Below are positions 53,188 to 62,839 of a stretch of DNA of 64,000 bases, one piece after another; position 1 is the first letter of the stretch, and each line of letters opens with the position of its first letter. Source of the stretch: Plantactinospora endophytica. GTDB lineage: Bacteria; Actinomycetota; Actinomycetes; Mycobacteriales; Micromonosporaceae. The notes under the pieces were generated by a model. The model saw only the letters and a program-made list of their open reading frames with translations, ran no database searches and had not been told where the DNA came from. The position numbers were made by a program, and so were the translations under genes. Location: assembly GCF_016862915.1 (NCBI RefSeq), contig NZ_BONW01000012.1:62001-126000 (forward strand), read 5' to 3'.

Positions 53188-53214
53188 GTATTTACTACGT
53201 CCGGTAGTAAATAC
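53188..53214. promoter_or_regulatory. Strong inverted repeat in the cydAB promoter
   Basis: GTATTTACTAC-GTCCG-GTAGTAAATAC (53188-53214) is a perfect 11-bp inverted repeat with a 5-bp spacer, 13 bp before the cydA start. The inner TACTAC/GTAGTA half-sites recall BlaI/MecI-type operators; they do not match the Rex consensus (TTGTGAA-N4-TTCACAA). It very likely binds a dimeric repressor controlling the oxidase; the regulator is not adjacent. Confidence 0.7.
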
Positions 53215-53227
53215 CTGGGGGTCAACC

Positions 53228-54718
53228 GTGGACGCGCTCGACGTCGCCCGGTGGCAGTTCGGTGTCACCACCGTCTACCACTTCCTCTTCGTACCGCTGA
53301 CCATCGGCCTGTCGGTGCTCGTCGCGATCCTGCAGACCCGCTGGCACCGGACGGGGGAGTTGCGCTATCTGCGGCTGACCAAGTTCTACGGCAAGCTCTT
53401 CCTGATCAACTTCGCGATGGGTGTGGTCACCGGCATCGTGCAGGAGTTCCAGTTCGGCATGAACTGGAGCGACTACTCGCGCTTCGTCGGCGACGTCTTC
53501 GGCGCCCCGCTGGCGATCGAGGCCCTGCTCGCGTTCTTCCTCGAATCCACCTTCCTCGGCCTGTGGATCTTCGGCTGGGACCGGCTGCCCCGCCGGATCC
53601 ACCTGGCCACCATCTGGGCCGCCGCGATCGGCTCCACGCTCAGCGCGTACTTCATCCTGGCCGCGAACTCCTGGATGCAGAATCCGGTCGGCTACCGGAT
53701 CAACCCCGACACCGGCCGGGCGGAACTCACCGACATCGTCGCCGTACTCACCAACAAGGTCACCCTGGTCACCTTCCCGCACACCCTCGCCGGCTGCTTC
53801 CTGGTCGCCGGGGCGCTGATGGTCTCGATCGCCCTCTGGCACCTGCGCCGCCCGAGCGGACGCAAGGCCGACGAGGCCGGCAGCGACGCCGGCGCCCGGC
53901 AGGACCCGGCGACGGACGGGAACACCACGGCGGGGGAGGACCGGGCCGCGTTCCGGTTCGCCGCCCGGTTCGGTGCCTGGGTCACCCTCGCCGCCGCCGT
54001 CGCCGTCGTGATCACCGGCGACCTGCAAGGCAAAATCATGACGCAGGTACAGCCGATGAAGATGGCCGCCGCCGAGGCGCTCTACACCACCGAGGCGCCC
54101 GCCTCGTTCTCCGTACTCACCGTCGGCAGCCTGGACGGCGACCGCGAACTCTTCGCCATCAAGATCCCGTACCTGCTCTCGTTCCTCGGCACCGGTGACC
54201 CGAACGGCCAGGTCCAGGGCATCAACGACCTCCAGGCCCAGTACGTCGCCCAGTACGGCCCCGGCAGCTACACCCCGGTCATCCCGGTCACCTACTGGAG
54301 CTTCCGATTCATGATCGGCTTCGGGCTGGCCGCCGCCGCCATCGCCGCATGGGTGCTCTGGGCACAGCGCCGTGGCCGTACCCCGAACTCCCGCTGGCTG
54401 GTCCGGGCCGGCCTGGTCATGCCGGTCCTACCACTCGCCGCGAACTGCTTCGGCTGGATCTTCACCGAGATGGGCCGCCAACCGTGGGTCGTCTTCGGCG
54501 AGATGCTCACCCGCGACGGCGTCTCCCGCAGCGTCTCGCTGGCCGAGGTACTCACCTCGTTCACCGCCTTCACGCTCGTCTACGCCACCCTCGCCGTCGT
54601 CGAGGTCCGGCTGCTGCTCCGGTACGCCCGCGCCGGCCTGCCGGACACCACCCCGCCACCCGAACCCGCACCCGGTGCCGACGACGACGAGAACCGGCCA
54701 CTCGCCTTCGCCTACTGA
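53228..54718 (+). CDS. cydA: Cytochrome bd ubiquinol/menaquinol oxidase subunit I
   Basis: CydA carries the haem-ligating helices and quinol site of the high-affinity bd oxidase that reduces O2 to water. The 496-residue protein begins DVARWQFGVTTVYHFLFVPL (His ligand region), has EFQFGMNWSDYSRFVGD, IEALLAFFLESTFLGLWIFG (Glu near haem d) and, after the Q-loop, GRQPWVV. The insert in the Q-loop is short, as in the common actinobacterial form. The start is GTG at 53228, directly after the operator-like inverted repeat. The gene for subunit II follows after 62 bp. Genes for the CydDC assembly exporter are not in the window. Confidence 0.96.
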   Translation: MDALDVARWQFGVTTVYHFLFVPLTIGLSVLVAILQTRWHRTGELRYLRLTKFYGKLFLINFAMGVVTGIVQEFQFGMNWSDYSRFVGDVFGAPLAIEALLAFFLESTFLGLWIFGWDRLPRRIHLATIWAAAIGSTLSAYFILAANSWMQNPVGYRINPDTGRAELTDIVAVLTNKVTLVTFPHTLAGCFLVAGALMVSIALWHLRRPSGRKADEAGSDAGARQDPATDGNTTAGEDRAAFRFAARFGAWVTLAAAVAVVITGDLQGKIMTQVQPMKMAAAEALYTTEAPASFSVLTVGSLDGDRELFAIKIPYLLSFLGTGDPNGQVQGINDLQAQYVAQYGPGSYTPVIPVTYWSFRFMIGFGLAAAAIAAWVLWAQRRGRTPNSRWLVRAGLVMPVLPLAANCFGWIFTEMGRQPWVVFGEMLTRDGVSRSVSLAEVLTSFTAFTLVYATLAVVEVRLLLRYARAGLPDTTPPPEPAPGADDDENRPLAFAY

Positions 54719-54780
54719 AACCGGCCCCGCCACCCCACGCCACGCCCATCCGACCACGACCGACCCGACCGGAGTCCACC

Positions 54781-55779
54781 ATGGACCTGCCCACCGTCTG
54801 GTTCCTGCTCATCGCCGTCCTCTTCACCGGCTACTTCATCCTGGAGGGCTTCGACTTCGGCGTCGGCATGCTGCTACCCGTCCTCGGCCGCGACGACCGG
54901 GAACGCCGGGTACTCATCAACACCATCGGCCCGGTCTGGGACGGCAACGAGGTCTGGCTGATCACCGCCGCCGGTGGCCTCTTCGCCGCCTTCCCCGGCT
55001 GGTACGCCAGCCTCTTCTCCGGCTTCTACCTGCCGTTCCTGCTCGTCCTGCTCGCACTCATCTTCCGTGGCGTCGCCTTCGAATACCGGCACAAGCGCCC
55101 CGACGCCCGTTGGAAGGCCCGCTGGGACGCCGCCATCTTCCTCGGCTCCCTGATCCCCGCCGCGATCTGGGGAATCGTCCTCGGCAACCTGCTACGCGGC
55201 GTACCACTCGACGCGCACCACGATTACACCGGCGGACTCCTCGACCTGCTCAACCCGTACGCCCTGCTCGGCGGGGCGACCACCACCGCGCTGTTCGTCA
55301 CGCACGGCGCCGTCTTCCTCGCCCTCAAGACCACCGGCGACATCCGGGCCCGGGCCGGCCGGCTCGCCGCCCGAAGCGCCCTGGCCACCACCCTCGCCAC
55401 CGGCGCCTTCCTGGCCGTCGGCCTGACCATCCGGAACACCCCGGCCGCCGTCGCACTCGCGGTCGCCGCCGCCGTCGCCCTGGCCGGCATGCTGGCCGCC
55501 ACCCGGGTACGCCGGGAGGGCTGGGCCTTCGTCGGCACCGCCGCCGCGATCGGACTGACCGTCGCCACCCTCTTCGCCGCGCTGTTCCCGACCGTGCTGC
55601 CCTCCACCACCGACCCGGCCGGCACCCTCACCGTCGCCAACGCCGCCTCCAGCCCCTACACCCTCAAGGTGATGACCTGGGTGGCCGCCTTCTTCACCCC
55701 CGTCGTCCTCGCCTACCAGGGCTGGACCTACTGGGTCTTCCGCAAGCGGATCGGAGTCGCCAACATCCCGCACCCGTGA
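54781..55779 (+). CDS. cydB: Cytochrome bd oxidase subunit II
   Basis: The 332-residue membrane protein has the CydB hallmark TGYFILEGFDFGVGMLLPVL in the first helix and GPVWDGNEVWLITAAGGLFA in the second region, with about eight membrane helices and AFEYRHKRPDARWKARWD in a loop. It pairs with CydA to form the oxidase. ATG at 54781 follows CCGGAGTCCACC. It is in operon with cydA and ends before an AT-richer gap leading to the siderophore-interacting protein gene. Confidence 0.96.
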   Translation: MDLPTVWFLLIAVLFTGYFILEGFDFGVGMLLPVLGRDDRERRVLINTIGPVWDGNEVWLITAAGGLFAAFPGWYASLFSGFYLPFLLVLLALIFRGVAFEYRHKRPDARWKARWDAAIFLGSLIPAAIWGIVLGNLLRGVPLDAHHDYTGGLLDLLNPYALLGGATTTALFVTHGAVFLALKTTGDIRARAGRLAARSALATTLATGAFLAVGLTIRNTPAAVALAVAAAVALAGMLAATRVRREGWAFVGTAAAIGLTVATLFAALFPTVLPSTTDPAGTLTVANAASSPYTLKVMTWVAAFFTPVVLAYQGWTYWVFRKRIGVANIPHP

Positions 55780-55817
55780 CCACCCCGCCCGGCCACCGGC
55801 AGGTTACTCCGGCGATT

Positions 55818-55902
55818 TGAGACTTTCCCCGCCATCGCAGGCTGCCCACCACGCCAACGTCCGAGCCAAGTCTCACCAAGGACTTCAATGAAACAATTGA
55901 AG
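55818..55902. promoter_or_regulatory. Inverted repeats upstream of the siderophore-interacting protein gene
   Basis: TGAGACTT (55818-55825) is complementary to AAGTCTCA (55868-55875), and CTTCAAT-GAAACA-ATTGAAG (55883-55902) is a perfect 7-bp dyad 49 bp upstream of the start. Neither matches the IdeR/DmdR iron box. They are candidates for a regulator of the reductase gene or a 5-prime mRNA structure. Confidence 0.4.
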
Positions 55903-55950
55903 CGAAAGGCTCGCACAGGGCACCGACTTCCGTAACCTCCGGAGGCCCCG

Positions 55951-56820
55951 ATGGCACAGATCCCGATCCGGTACATCCGAGTCGCCGACGTCGCCCGGGT
56001 CACCCCACAGATGGCCCGGATCACCTTCACCGGCGACGACCTCGCCGACCTCCACCTCGACGGCCCCGACCAGCAGGTGAAGCTCTACTTCCCGAGGCCG
56101 GACCAGCACCGCCCCCGGCTACCGGACCCCGACCCCGACCTCTGGCGCTGGTACGCCGGCTTCGCCGACATCCCCGAACCCGAACGCCCCTGGACCCGCA
56201 GCTACACCATCCGCGCCCACCACCCGCACGGCAACCTCGTCGACATCGACTTCACCCTGCACGAACACGCCGGCCCCGCCACCCGGTGGGCCCAGTCCGC
56301 CCGCCCCGGCGACACCATCGGCATGTTCGGCCCGTCGGCGGTCTTCGCCCGCCCCGTCCCGCTCGGCAGCACCGACTGGATGCTGCTGGCCGGCGACGAA
56401 TCCGCCCTCCCGGCCATCGGCACCATCGTCGAGGCGCTGCCCGCCGGCAGCCGCGCCCACGCCTACGTCGAGATCCGCGATCCCGCCGAGGAACAGCGGT
56501 TCGACACCGACGCCGACCTCACCCTGCACTGGCTGCACCGAGGCGACCCGCCCGCCACCCACGGCAGCCTGCTGCTCGACGCCGTACGCGCCGCGACCTT
56601 CCCGGCCGGCACGGTCTTCGCCTGGCTGGCCGGCGAAGCCGGCACCGTACGCGCCCTGCGACGGCACCTCGTCGACGACCGTGGACTGCCGAAACAGTCG
56701 ATCGACTTCACCGGCTACTGGCGACGCAACCTGACCCAGGACGACGACCCGACCGCCGAAGACCTCGCCGACGCACACGAACGCCTCGCCGACACCACCG
56801 CCACCGCGCACGCCGGATGA
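55951..56820 (+). CDS. Siderophore-interacting protein, FAD/NAD(P)H ferric reductase
   Basis: The 289-residue flavoprotein has the SIP family pattern: a beta-barrel FAD-binding domain with RSYTIRAH (the RxYT flavin motif) and HGPA-like HEHAGPATRWAQ, a phosphate-binding GDTIGMFGPSA, and an NAD(P)H-binding domain (MLLAGDESALPAIGTIVEAL, then FAWLAGEAGTVRALRRHLV), ending TGYWRRNL. It reduces ferric siderophores in the cytoplasm to release iron. No siderophore synthesis or uptake genes are close. ATG at 55951 follows CCGGAGG. Confidence 0.94.
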   Translation: MAQIPIRYIRVADVARVTPQMARITFTGDDLADLHLDGPDQQVKLYFPRPDQHRPRLPDPDPDLWRWYAGFADIPEPERPWTRSYTIRAHHPHGNLVDIDFTLHEHAGPATRWAQSARPGDTIGMFGPSAVFARPVPLGSTDWMLLAGDESALPAIGTIVEALPAGSRAHAYVEIRDPAEEQRFDTDADLTLHWLHRGDPPATHGSLLLDAVRAATFPAGTVFAWLAGEAGTVRALRRHLVDDRGLPKQSIDFTGYWRRNLTQDDDPTAEDLADAHERLADTTATAHAG

Positions 56821-56957
56821 ACCCCGCCGCGCCAGGAGCCGGAGGTGTCGGCTCCCGGCGCGGCGCAAGTCCGTCCGCCGACCGTCACCGCCGCCGACAC
56901 ACCCGTCGCCACCATCTCCGACCGCCGCCCACTCCTGGCAGGTGCTCGCGCGCACCG

Positions 56958-58268
56958 TCACCGCAGCGGAAACGTCCGAGCCGGCCCGGTCGACGGCGTC
57001 ACCCGCACCTCCACCGCAGCCGCCGGCAACAGAGCCGCATCCCGGCCCGCGTCCCGCCACCCGCCACCGCCGACGACCCGATACCCGAACGCTGCCCCCT
57101 CGGCAGCCACCACCGTGCCCTGCCCGTCCGGCAGCCGCAGCCGCACCGGCAACACCGCCGACCAGTCGACCACCACGCCCGCCACCGGCCGCAACGGCTC
57201 ACCCGCCGGCCCCAACAACGCAATCACCCGGGACGGATGGTCGTCGTACTGCACCGTCGTCACCAACAGCAGCCGGCCGTCCGGCGAAACCCCGTACACG
57301 GTCAACAGCGGAGAACCGTCGTTCGTGTGCGTACCCCACCGGTCGTAGAAGTCGGCAAGCGAATCCGGCTCGTCAACGTACCGCTGCACCACCTCCGACG
57401 GCTCGCCGCCCCACACCGCCTCCGCACCCGGCAACACGTGCTCGTGCAGCGGGGGAGAGGGCCGGTGCCGCCTCGGTACGAACAGGATCTCCCAGGCGTT
57501 GCTGAGATGCACCAGGTCCCGCCGACCACCGGGCCGGCGGAACAACGCGACAGTGATCTTCTCCCGCTGCGGCGGCACCGCCAACACCGCCGCCCCGTCC
57601 CGGAACCGCACCGGCACGAACGTCCGCACCACCCGCCCGTCGGCGGCGAACCGCAAATCCCCGGAGAACTCCACCGACCGCCCCACGTCCAGCACCAGCA
57701 GCACGTCCCGGTTCTCGCCCAGCAGCGCCGCCTGCGAGTTGCCGTCCAACCCGTCCTCGCCGACCTGCTCCACCGTCATCACCCGCAACCCGTTCCCGAC
57801 CGACTCCACGAACGCGGCCACCGCCGCCAGCCGCGCCCCACCCGGAGACGCCACCACCGGATGCTCCGCCGTCCGCTGCATCACGAACGCCGCCGGCCCC
57901 GCCGGGGTACCACCCGCCCACACCACGTGCGGCGCCCCCCGTACCCCGGAATCGGTGTCCGCCATCGCCTGCCGCCACACCTCCAGCAACCGCCGCACGA
58001 ACACCTCGTTACCGGCCAGATCGCCCCGGGACGGCTGGTCGAACAGCGGCGCCGCGACCTCGACCCGGCCACCACCGCCCGCCCACCGGAACACCCCACC
58101 CGTCGACGCCGCCCCGACCACCAGCAGACCGGCCGCCAACACACCCCGCCGCCGCACCACCCGCCGCCGCCCACCCCGACGTACGTCGTCGAGCAGACCC
58201 GGCGGCTCACCCAGGTGCGCCGTCGCCCGGCGCAGGGCACCCCGCACATCCACGTCGTCGATCGTCAT
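56958..58268 (-). CDS. Membrane protein coupled to a SigE-type ECF sigma factor (putative anti-sigma or regulated partner)
   Basis: The 436-residue protein has a cytoplasmic N-terminal tail (VDVRGALRRATAHLGEPPGL), an Arg-rich stop, one membrane helix (residues 43-60, GVLAAGLLVVGAASTGGVFR) and a large exported domain without known motifs but many short beta strands. Its start overlaps the sigma gene stop by four bases, so the pair is cotranslated. In SigE-family ECF operons, such a second gene is often an anti-sigma or a secreted sensor; a zinc-binding HXXXCXXC motif is absent, so the anti-sigma role is unproven. Confidence 0.82.
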   Translation of the reverse strand: MTIDDVDVRGALRRATAHLGEPPGLLDDVRRGGRRRVVRRRGVLAAGLLVVGAASTGGVFRWAGGGGRVEVAAPLFDQPSRGDLAGNEVFVRRLLEVWRQAMADTDSGVRGAPHVVWAGGTPAGPAAFVMQRTAEHPVVASPGGARLAAVAAFVESVGNGLRVMTVEQVGEDGLDGNSQAALLGENRDVLLVLDVGRSVEFSGDLRFAADGRVVRTFVPVRFRDGAAVLAVPPQREKITVALFRRPGGRRDLVHLSNAWEILFVPRRHRPSPPLHEHVLPGAEAVWGGEPSEVVQRYVDEPDSLADFYDRWGTHTNDGSPLLTVYGVSPDGRLLLVTTVQYDDHPSRVIALLGPAGEPLRPVAGVVVDWSAVLPVRLRLPDGQGTVVAAEGAAFGYRVVGGGGWRDAGRDAALLPAAAVEVRVTPSTGPARTFPLR

Positions 58269-58789
58269 CGCGCACCCCCGGCACCGTTGGAAACAGACGA
58301 GACGAGACCGGTACCGGCCAACACCGCCCGCAGCCGCGCCAACCCCCGCGCCGTGTGGCTCTTCACCGCACCCTCGGAACAGTCCAGCGCGGCGGCGACA
58401 TCCGCCACCGACAGATCCTCCAGAAACCGGAGCACCACCGCCGCCCGCTGCCGGTGCGGCAACAACCGCAACGCCGCCACCACCGACTCCCGGACCAGCA
58501 CGTCCTCGGTACGGTCCGGCGTCGACGGATCGACATCACCCAACGCCCGCTCCGGCCGCCTGGCCCGCCGCCGCCACCGACTCGCCGCCCGGTTCACCAA
58601 CGCCCGCCGCGCGTACGCCTCCGGCACCGTCCGCACCCGACGCCAGCGCAGATAGACCTGCTCCAGCACCTCCTGAAGCAGGTCCTCCGCCTCGTGCCGA
58701 TCACCCGTCAGCAGATAGGCGACCCGTAACAGGGTCACCGACCGCGTCCGGACGAAGTCGTCGAAGTCCGCGCCACGCGACTCTCGCAT
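58265..58789 (-). CDS. SigE-family ECF RNA polymerase sigma factor (TIGR02983 type)
   Basis: The 174-residue protein has sigma region 2 (FDDFVRTRSVTLLRVAYLLT, then EDLLQEVLEQVY) and region 4 (LPHRQRAVVLRFLEDLSVA-like, with ALDCSEGAVKSHTARGLARL), the composition of the actinobacterial SigE/TIGR02983 group. It directs RNA polymerase to a small stress regulon. ATG at 58789 follows GGGAGGGTGG; an upstream frame to 58825 is less likely. It is followed, with ATGA overlap, by its membrane partner gene. Confidence 0.93.
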   Translation of the reverse strand: MRESRGADFDDFVRTRSVTLLRVAYLLTGDRHEAEDLLQEVLEQVYLRWRRVRTVPEAYARRALVNRAASRWRRRARRPERALGDVDPSTPDRTEDVLVRESVVAALRLLPHRQRAAVVLRFLEDLSVADVAAALDCSEGAVKSHTARGLARLRAVLAGTGLVSSVSNGAGGAR

Positions 58790-59021
58790 CCACCCTCCCG
58801 GTCCCGTCGCCAGCAAAGACGCCACGGACCGCCGTGAGGGTTACCGCCACCACCACCGATCTCGACCCGGCCCCGGCCCCGGCCGGCGGATGCGGGTCAC
58901 TCCGCCGAGCACCGCGACGAGCCAACAGGCGTGACGTGCGGGCACACCCGGGCCACCGGCCGGACCCGGCGCCGCTGTCAGCTCAGCCAGGCCGCCCGCC
59001 GTCGCCCGTGGTCGACCACGG

Positions 59022-60476
59022 TCACCCCAGGTCGACCACCGGATACAGCGGATAGTTCGACAGCAGGTCGGCGGCCTGCCCCGCCACCCGCTCGGCAACC
59101 GCCCGCTCCAACACGTACCGGGCCTTCGACCCGGCACCGTCCGGCCCGACCCCCGGGCGGGTCTCCGACAACACCGTGTGCAGCAACCCGGCCACCTCGT
59201 CCATCTCGGCCACCCCCAGCCCCCGAGACGTCAACGCCGGCGTACCGAGCCGAATCCCCGACGTGTACCAGGCACCGTTCGGATCCCGAGGCACCGAATT
59301 CCGGTTCGTCACGATCCCGGCGTCCAACAACGCCGCCTCCGCCTGCCGCCCCGTCAACCCGTACCCCGACACGTCCACCAGCAGCAGATGGTTGTCCGTA
59401 CCACCCGTCACCAGCCGGGCACCACGGCGCAACAGCCCCTCCGCCAACGCCACCGCGTTCTCCACCACCCGACCCGCGTACGTCCCGAACTCCGGCCGGC
59501 GGGCCTCCGCCAACGCCACCGCCTTACCCGCCATCACGTGCGGCAACGGCCCACCCAGCACCATCGGACAACCCCGATCCACCTGGTCGGCCAACTCCGG
59601 CCCACACAACACCATCCCGCCCCGCGGACCCCGCAACGACTTGTGCGTCGTCGTCGTCACCAGATGCGCGAACGGCACCGGATCGAAGTCACCCGTCAAC
59701 ACCTTCCCGGCCACCAACCCGGCGAAGTGCGCCATGTCCACCAGCAACGTCGCCCCGACCTCGTCCGCGATCTCCCGCATCAGCCGGAAGTTCACCCGCC
59801 TCGGGTACGCCGAATAACCGGCCATCAGGATCAGCGGCCGGAACTCCCGGGCGATCCGGCGCACCTCGTCGTAGTCGAGCAACCCGGTCTCCGGATCCGT
59901 CCCGTAACTACGCTGGTCGAACATCTTCCCCGAGATGTTCGGCCGGAACCCGTGCGTCAGATGCCCGCCCGCGTCCAACGACATGCCCAGCATCCGCTGG
60001 TCACCCAACTCCCGCCGGAGCACCGCCCAGTCCCCGTCGGTCAACTCGTTCACGTGCCGCACCCCGGCCCGGCGCAACGCCGGCGACTCCACCCGATCCG
60101 CCAACACCGCCCAGAACGCCACCAGGTTCGCGTCGATCCCCGAATGCGGCTGCACGTACGCGTGCGCCGCCCCGAACAACTCCCGGGCATGCTCCGCCGC
60201 GACCGACTCCACCGTGTCGACATTGCGGCAACCGGCATAGAACCGCCGGCCGACCGTACCCTCCGCGTACTTGTCGCTGAACCAGTTACCCATCGCCAAC
60301 AACACCGCAGGCGACGCGTAGTTCTCCGAAGCGATCAACTTCAACGACTCGCGCTGGTCGGCCAACTCCGCACCGATCGCGTCCGCGATCCGGGGCTCGA
60401 CCGCACGCACCACGTCCAACGCCGCCCGGAACGCGACGGACTCGGTGCCGAGCTGTGACAACTGCTGACTGGCCAC
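59022..60476 (-). CDS. glyA: Serine hydroxymethyltransferase, long form
   Basis: This PLP enzyme interconverts serine and glycine and loads one-carbon units on tetrahydrofolate. The 484-residue protein has [20 protein letters not shown]-like [39 protein letters not shown] and the PLP-lysine motif [14 protein letters not shown]. Compared with E. coli GlyA (417 residues) it has an insertion of about 35-40 residues before [15 protein letters not shown], a feature of a known long actinobacterial/chlamydial subgroup. GTG at 60476 is selected because AGGAGG lies 7 nt upstream. The gene is alone. Confidence 0.95.
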   Translation of the reverse strand: MASQQLSQLGTESVAFRAALDVVRAVEPRIADAIGAELADQRESLKLIASENYASPAVLLAMGNWFSDKYAEGTVGRRFYAGCRNVDTVESVAAEHARELFGAAHAYVQPHSGIDANLVAFWAVLADRVESPALRRAGVRHVNELTDGDWAVLRRELGDQRMLGMSLDAGGHLTHGFRPNISGKMFDQRSYGTDPETGLLDYDEVRRIAREFRPLILMAGYSAYPRRVNFRLMREIADEVGATLLVDMAHFAGLVAGKVLTGDFDPVPFAHLVTTTTHKSLRGPRGGMVLCGPELADQVDRGCPMVLGGPLPHVMAGKAVALAEARRPEFGTYAGRVVENAVALAEGLLRRGARLVTGGTDNHLLLVDVSGYGLTGRQAEAALLDAGIVTNRNSVPRDPNGAWYTSGIRLGTPALTSRGLGVAEMDEVAGLLHTVLSETRPGVGPDGAGSKARYVLERAVAERVAGQAADLLSNYPLYPVVDLG

Positions 60477-60663
60477 AAAAGCCTCCTGGGCAGAAGAAAA
60501 CGGCCCAGGCGCACGGCACACGTCACTCGACGGGACCGCTTCCCGATGGTTGACCCCATCCCAGCACGCCAGTCACGGTCCGGACCGAGCGTACCAACCC
60601 GCCCGGCCCGGAGCGACCAACCCGCCGACCGGCCCGAGATGTCGAACCGGACGGCAGCGGCAC

Positions 60664-61383
60664 TCAGCCCGCGTCGCGTAACTCCGCCAGCCGCGCCTCG
60701 ATCTCCGCCAACTCGGCCCGAAGCTTCTCCGCCTGCTGCTCGGCCTCCCGCCGCTCCACCGCCATGATCTGCTCCACCGCCTCGTGCACCCCCGGCACGT
60801 CGATCAGCGCCACCATCTTCAACGCCTCGGCCGGCTTGATCACGTACGGCTTCGCCAGCGACTTCGCCCCCTGCGTCGCCGCCAGCGTCCACTCACCGTC
60901 CGCATACGTCAACGTGACCGTCAGCCCCGCCGGACCCTTCGGCTTGGCCGCCTTCACCGGCCGCCGGGCCGCCGGCCTCGCCTCACCCTCACCATCCGCC
61001 GGTGCGGCCGGGGGACTGTCCACTGCGGTCACTTTTGCCTCCTCGCGGGGCGCCGGAACCGGCTCCCTGACAATCTTGAACTCTGGTTCGACGACCGGCT
61101 CGGGCTCCGGCTTCGCCGCCGGGCGCCGCGCCGTCGCACCCTTCGGCGCCACCGCCAGATCCGTGGGGGAGAAGGGCAACTCGTCCCGGCCGAACCGGAC
61201 CACCACCCACTCCTCGGACACCTCCGGATCGGTCAACTCCACCACCTGACCGAGCTGGCCGGCAATCTGCCCCGCCGACTCGGTGAACACCACCTTCGGC
61301 TTACGGCCACCCGCCAACGCGTCCCTGATCTGCTGCAACTCCTCGGTGGACAACCCCTGGTCGGCGGTACGCGCGGCAGCCAT
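60664..61383 (-). CDS. Conserved actinobacterial protein of unknown function, with C-terminal coiled coil
   Basis: The 239-residue protein starts with a helical segment (GLSTEELQQIRDALAGGRKP) that leads to an all-beta small domain (KVVFTESAGQIAGQLGQVVE, then EWVVVRFGRDELPFSPTDL). A Pro/Glu/Ala-rich linker follows, then a second small domain (LTVTLTYADGEWTLAATQGA, KPYVIKPAEALKMVALIDVP) and a C-terminal Glu/Ala coiled coil (REAEQQAEKLRAELAEIEAR). No enzyme motif is seen. It may belong to the DUF6319 group, but I am not sure. ATG at 61383 has GAAGAGGGA upstream; an ATG at 61416 adds 11 residues and has no ribosome-binding site. Confidence 0.78.
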   Translation of the reverse strand: MAAARTADQGLSTEELQQIRDALAGGRKPKVVFTESAGQIAGQLGQVVELTDPEVSEEWVVVRFGRDELPFSPTDLAVAPKGATARRPAAKPEPEPVVEPEFKIVREPVPAPREEAKVTAVDSPPAAPADGEGEARPAARRPVKAAKPKGPAGLTVTLTYADGEWTLAATQGAKSLAKPYVIKPAEALKMVALIDVPGVHEAVEQIMAVERREAEQQAEKLRAELAEIEARLAELRDAG

Positions 61384-61596
61384 CAGATCCCTCTTCCGTA
61401 CACCTGTTTGATTCATGACTTACTACCAGGCCGGCCCGACAACGTCGAGACAAACACACCATCCGAGATCAACAAACCGCAGGAGCGGACCGGCCCGACC
61501 ACCTCCGGCCCATCCGCACCTGGCACGATCGCCATCTGTCGGACCTGCGGAGAATAGACACCCGGGACCGCGAACGACTTCGAGGGGGAGAGGCCC

Positions 61597-62325
61597 ATGA
61601 CTCCGGTGACGGTGGTGACCGGCGGCGGCCGGGGAATCGGCGCCGCGACCGTACGACGACTCGCCGCCGCCGGACACGACGTCGTGTTCTGCTACCGCCG
61701 CGACAGCGACGCCGCCGACGCCGTACTCCGCGACATCGCCGCCGCCGGCCGGCAGGGCCACGCCGTCCGGGCCGACACCACCGACCCCGACCAGGTGGTA
61801 CGACTCTTCGACACCGCCGAGAAGCTCGGCGAACTGACCGGCCTGGTCAACAATGCCGGGGTCACCAGCCCGATCGGTCCGTTCGTCGACCTGACCGTTA
61901 CCGACCTGCGCCGGGTCGTCGACGTCAACCTCATCGGGTATGTCCTCTGCGCCCAGCAGGCCGCCCGCCGACTCCGGCCCGGCGGGGCGATCGTCAACGT
62001 CTCCTCGGCCGCCGCCACCCTCGGCAGCCCCGGCGAGTACGTGCACTACGCCGCCGTCAAGGCCGCCACCGACACCCTCACCGTCGGCCTGGCCAAGGAA
62101 CTCGCACCCCGGGGCATCCGGGTCAACTGTGTCGCGCCCGGCGTCGTCGACACCGAGATCCACACCATCTCCGGGGTACCCGACCGGGCGCAGCGGGCCG
62201 CCGGCCGGATCCCGCTCGGTCGCGCCGGTCGGGCCGACGAGATCGCCGCCGCGATCGTCTGGCTGCTCGGCGAGGACGCCTCCTACACGACCGGAACCGT
62301 GCTGCGGGTGGCCGGCGGCATGTGA
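61597..62325 (+). CDS. Short-chain dehydrogenase/reductase (SDR)
   Basis: The 242-residue protein has the classical SDR cofactor motif VTGGGRGIGAA (residues 5-15), NNAG in LVNNAGVTSPIG, catalytic Ser in VNVSSAA, and YxxxK in YVHYAAVKAATD, followed by the PG-motif VAPGVVDTEI and C-terminal GTVLRVAGGM. An Arg-containing loop after strand 2 (CYRRDSDA) favours NADP(H). The substrate is unknown; similar enzymes are called glucose 1-dehydrogenase-like or FabG-like. ATG at 61597 follows GAGGGGGAGAGGCCC. Confidence 0.93.
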   Translation: MTPVTVVTGGGRGIGAATVRRLAAAGHDVVFCYRRDSDAADAVLRDIAAAGRQGHAVRADTTDPDQVVRLFDTAEKLGELTGLVNNAGVTSPIGPFVDLTVTDLRRVVDVNLIGYVLCAQQAARRLRPGGAIVNVSSAAATLGSPGEYVHYAAVKAATDTLTVGLAKELAPRGIRVNCVAPGVVDTEIHTISGVPDRAQRAAGRIPLGRAGRADEIAAAIVWLLGEDASYTTGTVLRVAGGM

Positions 62326-62335
62326 CCGCGTCCGA

Positions 62336-62374
62336 GGCCGGGTTGCGCAGGGTGCCGTTGCCCTGCATCCGGCC
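62336..62374 (+). terminator. Terminator of the SDR gene
   Basis: GGCCGG (62336-62341) and GCAGGG (62347-62352) pair with CCCTGC (62361-62366) and CCGGCC (62369-62374), a two-part hairpin with an 8-nt loop starting 11 nt after the stop. Confidence 0.65.
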
Positions 62375-62425
62375 GTCCGAACGGACCGACAACCGGGCCA
62401 GGTTGCCAGGTCGATAATCTACATT

Positions 62426-62596
62426 ATGTCAACTAGTCGAGATCGGGTCCGCTCCGGTGGCTGTTTCGGGGTGAAGAACTACATCCCGGAGATTCGGCCA
62501 CTTCCGTCAGACGTTCTCCCCGCCGCGCGGCACCTCAAGAGCGCCGAACCCGACCTGACGGCGAGGCTGGCTGGGTTGGCGCCCCGAGCACGATGA
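62426..62596 (+). CDS. Possible small leaderless ORF, 56 residues
   Basis: An ATG at 62426 follows a low-GC TAATCTACATT segment and opens a 56-codon frame to TGA 62594-62596 (MSTSRDRVRSGGCFGVKNYI and onward). No family is recognised and codon use is only moderately GC3-biased. It could be a real small protein or noise; the promoter-like upstream sequence is the only support. Confidence 0.25.
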   Translation: MSTSRDRVRSGGCFGVKNYIPEIRPLPSDVLPAARHLKSAEPDLTARLAGLAPRAR

Positions 62597-62839
62597 CCCC
62601 GCATCGTCCTCGTGCTCAGGTCGGTGTCGGAGACCTGGAACGTCGTGGCCGACCGGAACGCCGGAGCGACCGTCGTCGGTCGCCGTTCACCTGCGAGCAG
62701 TTCGCCACCGGTTTCGGTGTGACGGAAGCCGTCCCGAGCACCGGCCGGTCGGCCGCTCTCCCGGTCTGGCCCCGACCGGTGTCGGGCCGGCCACGAGAGA
62801 GTTTCAAGATCGCCTGACTCGCCGAACTGTCCTGAATCA

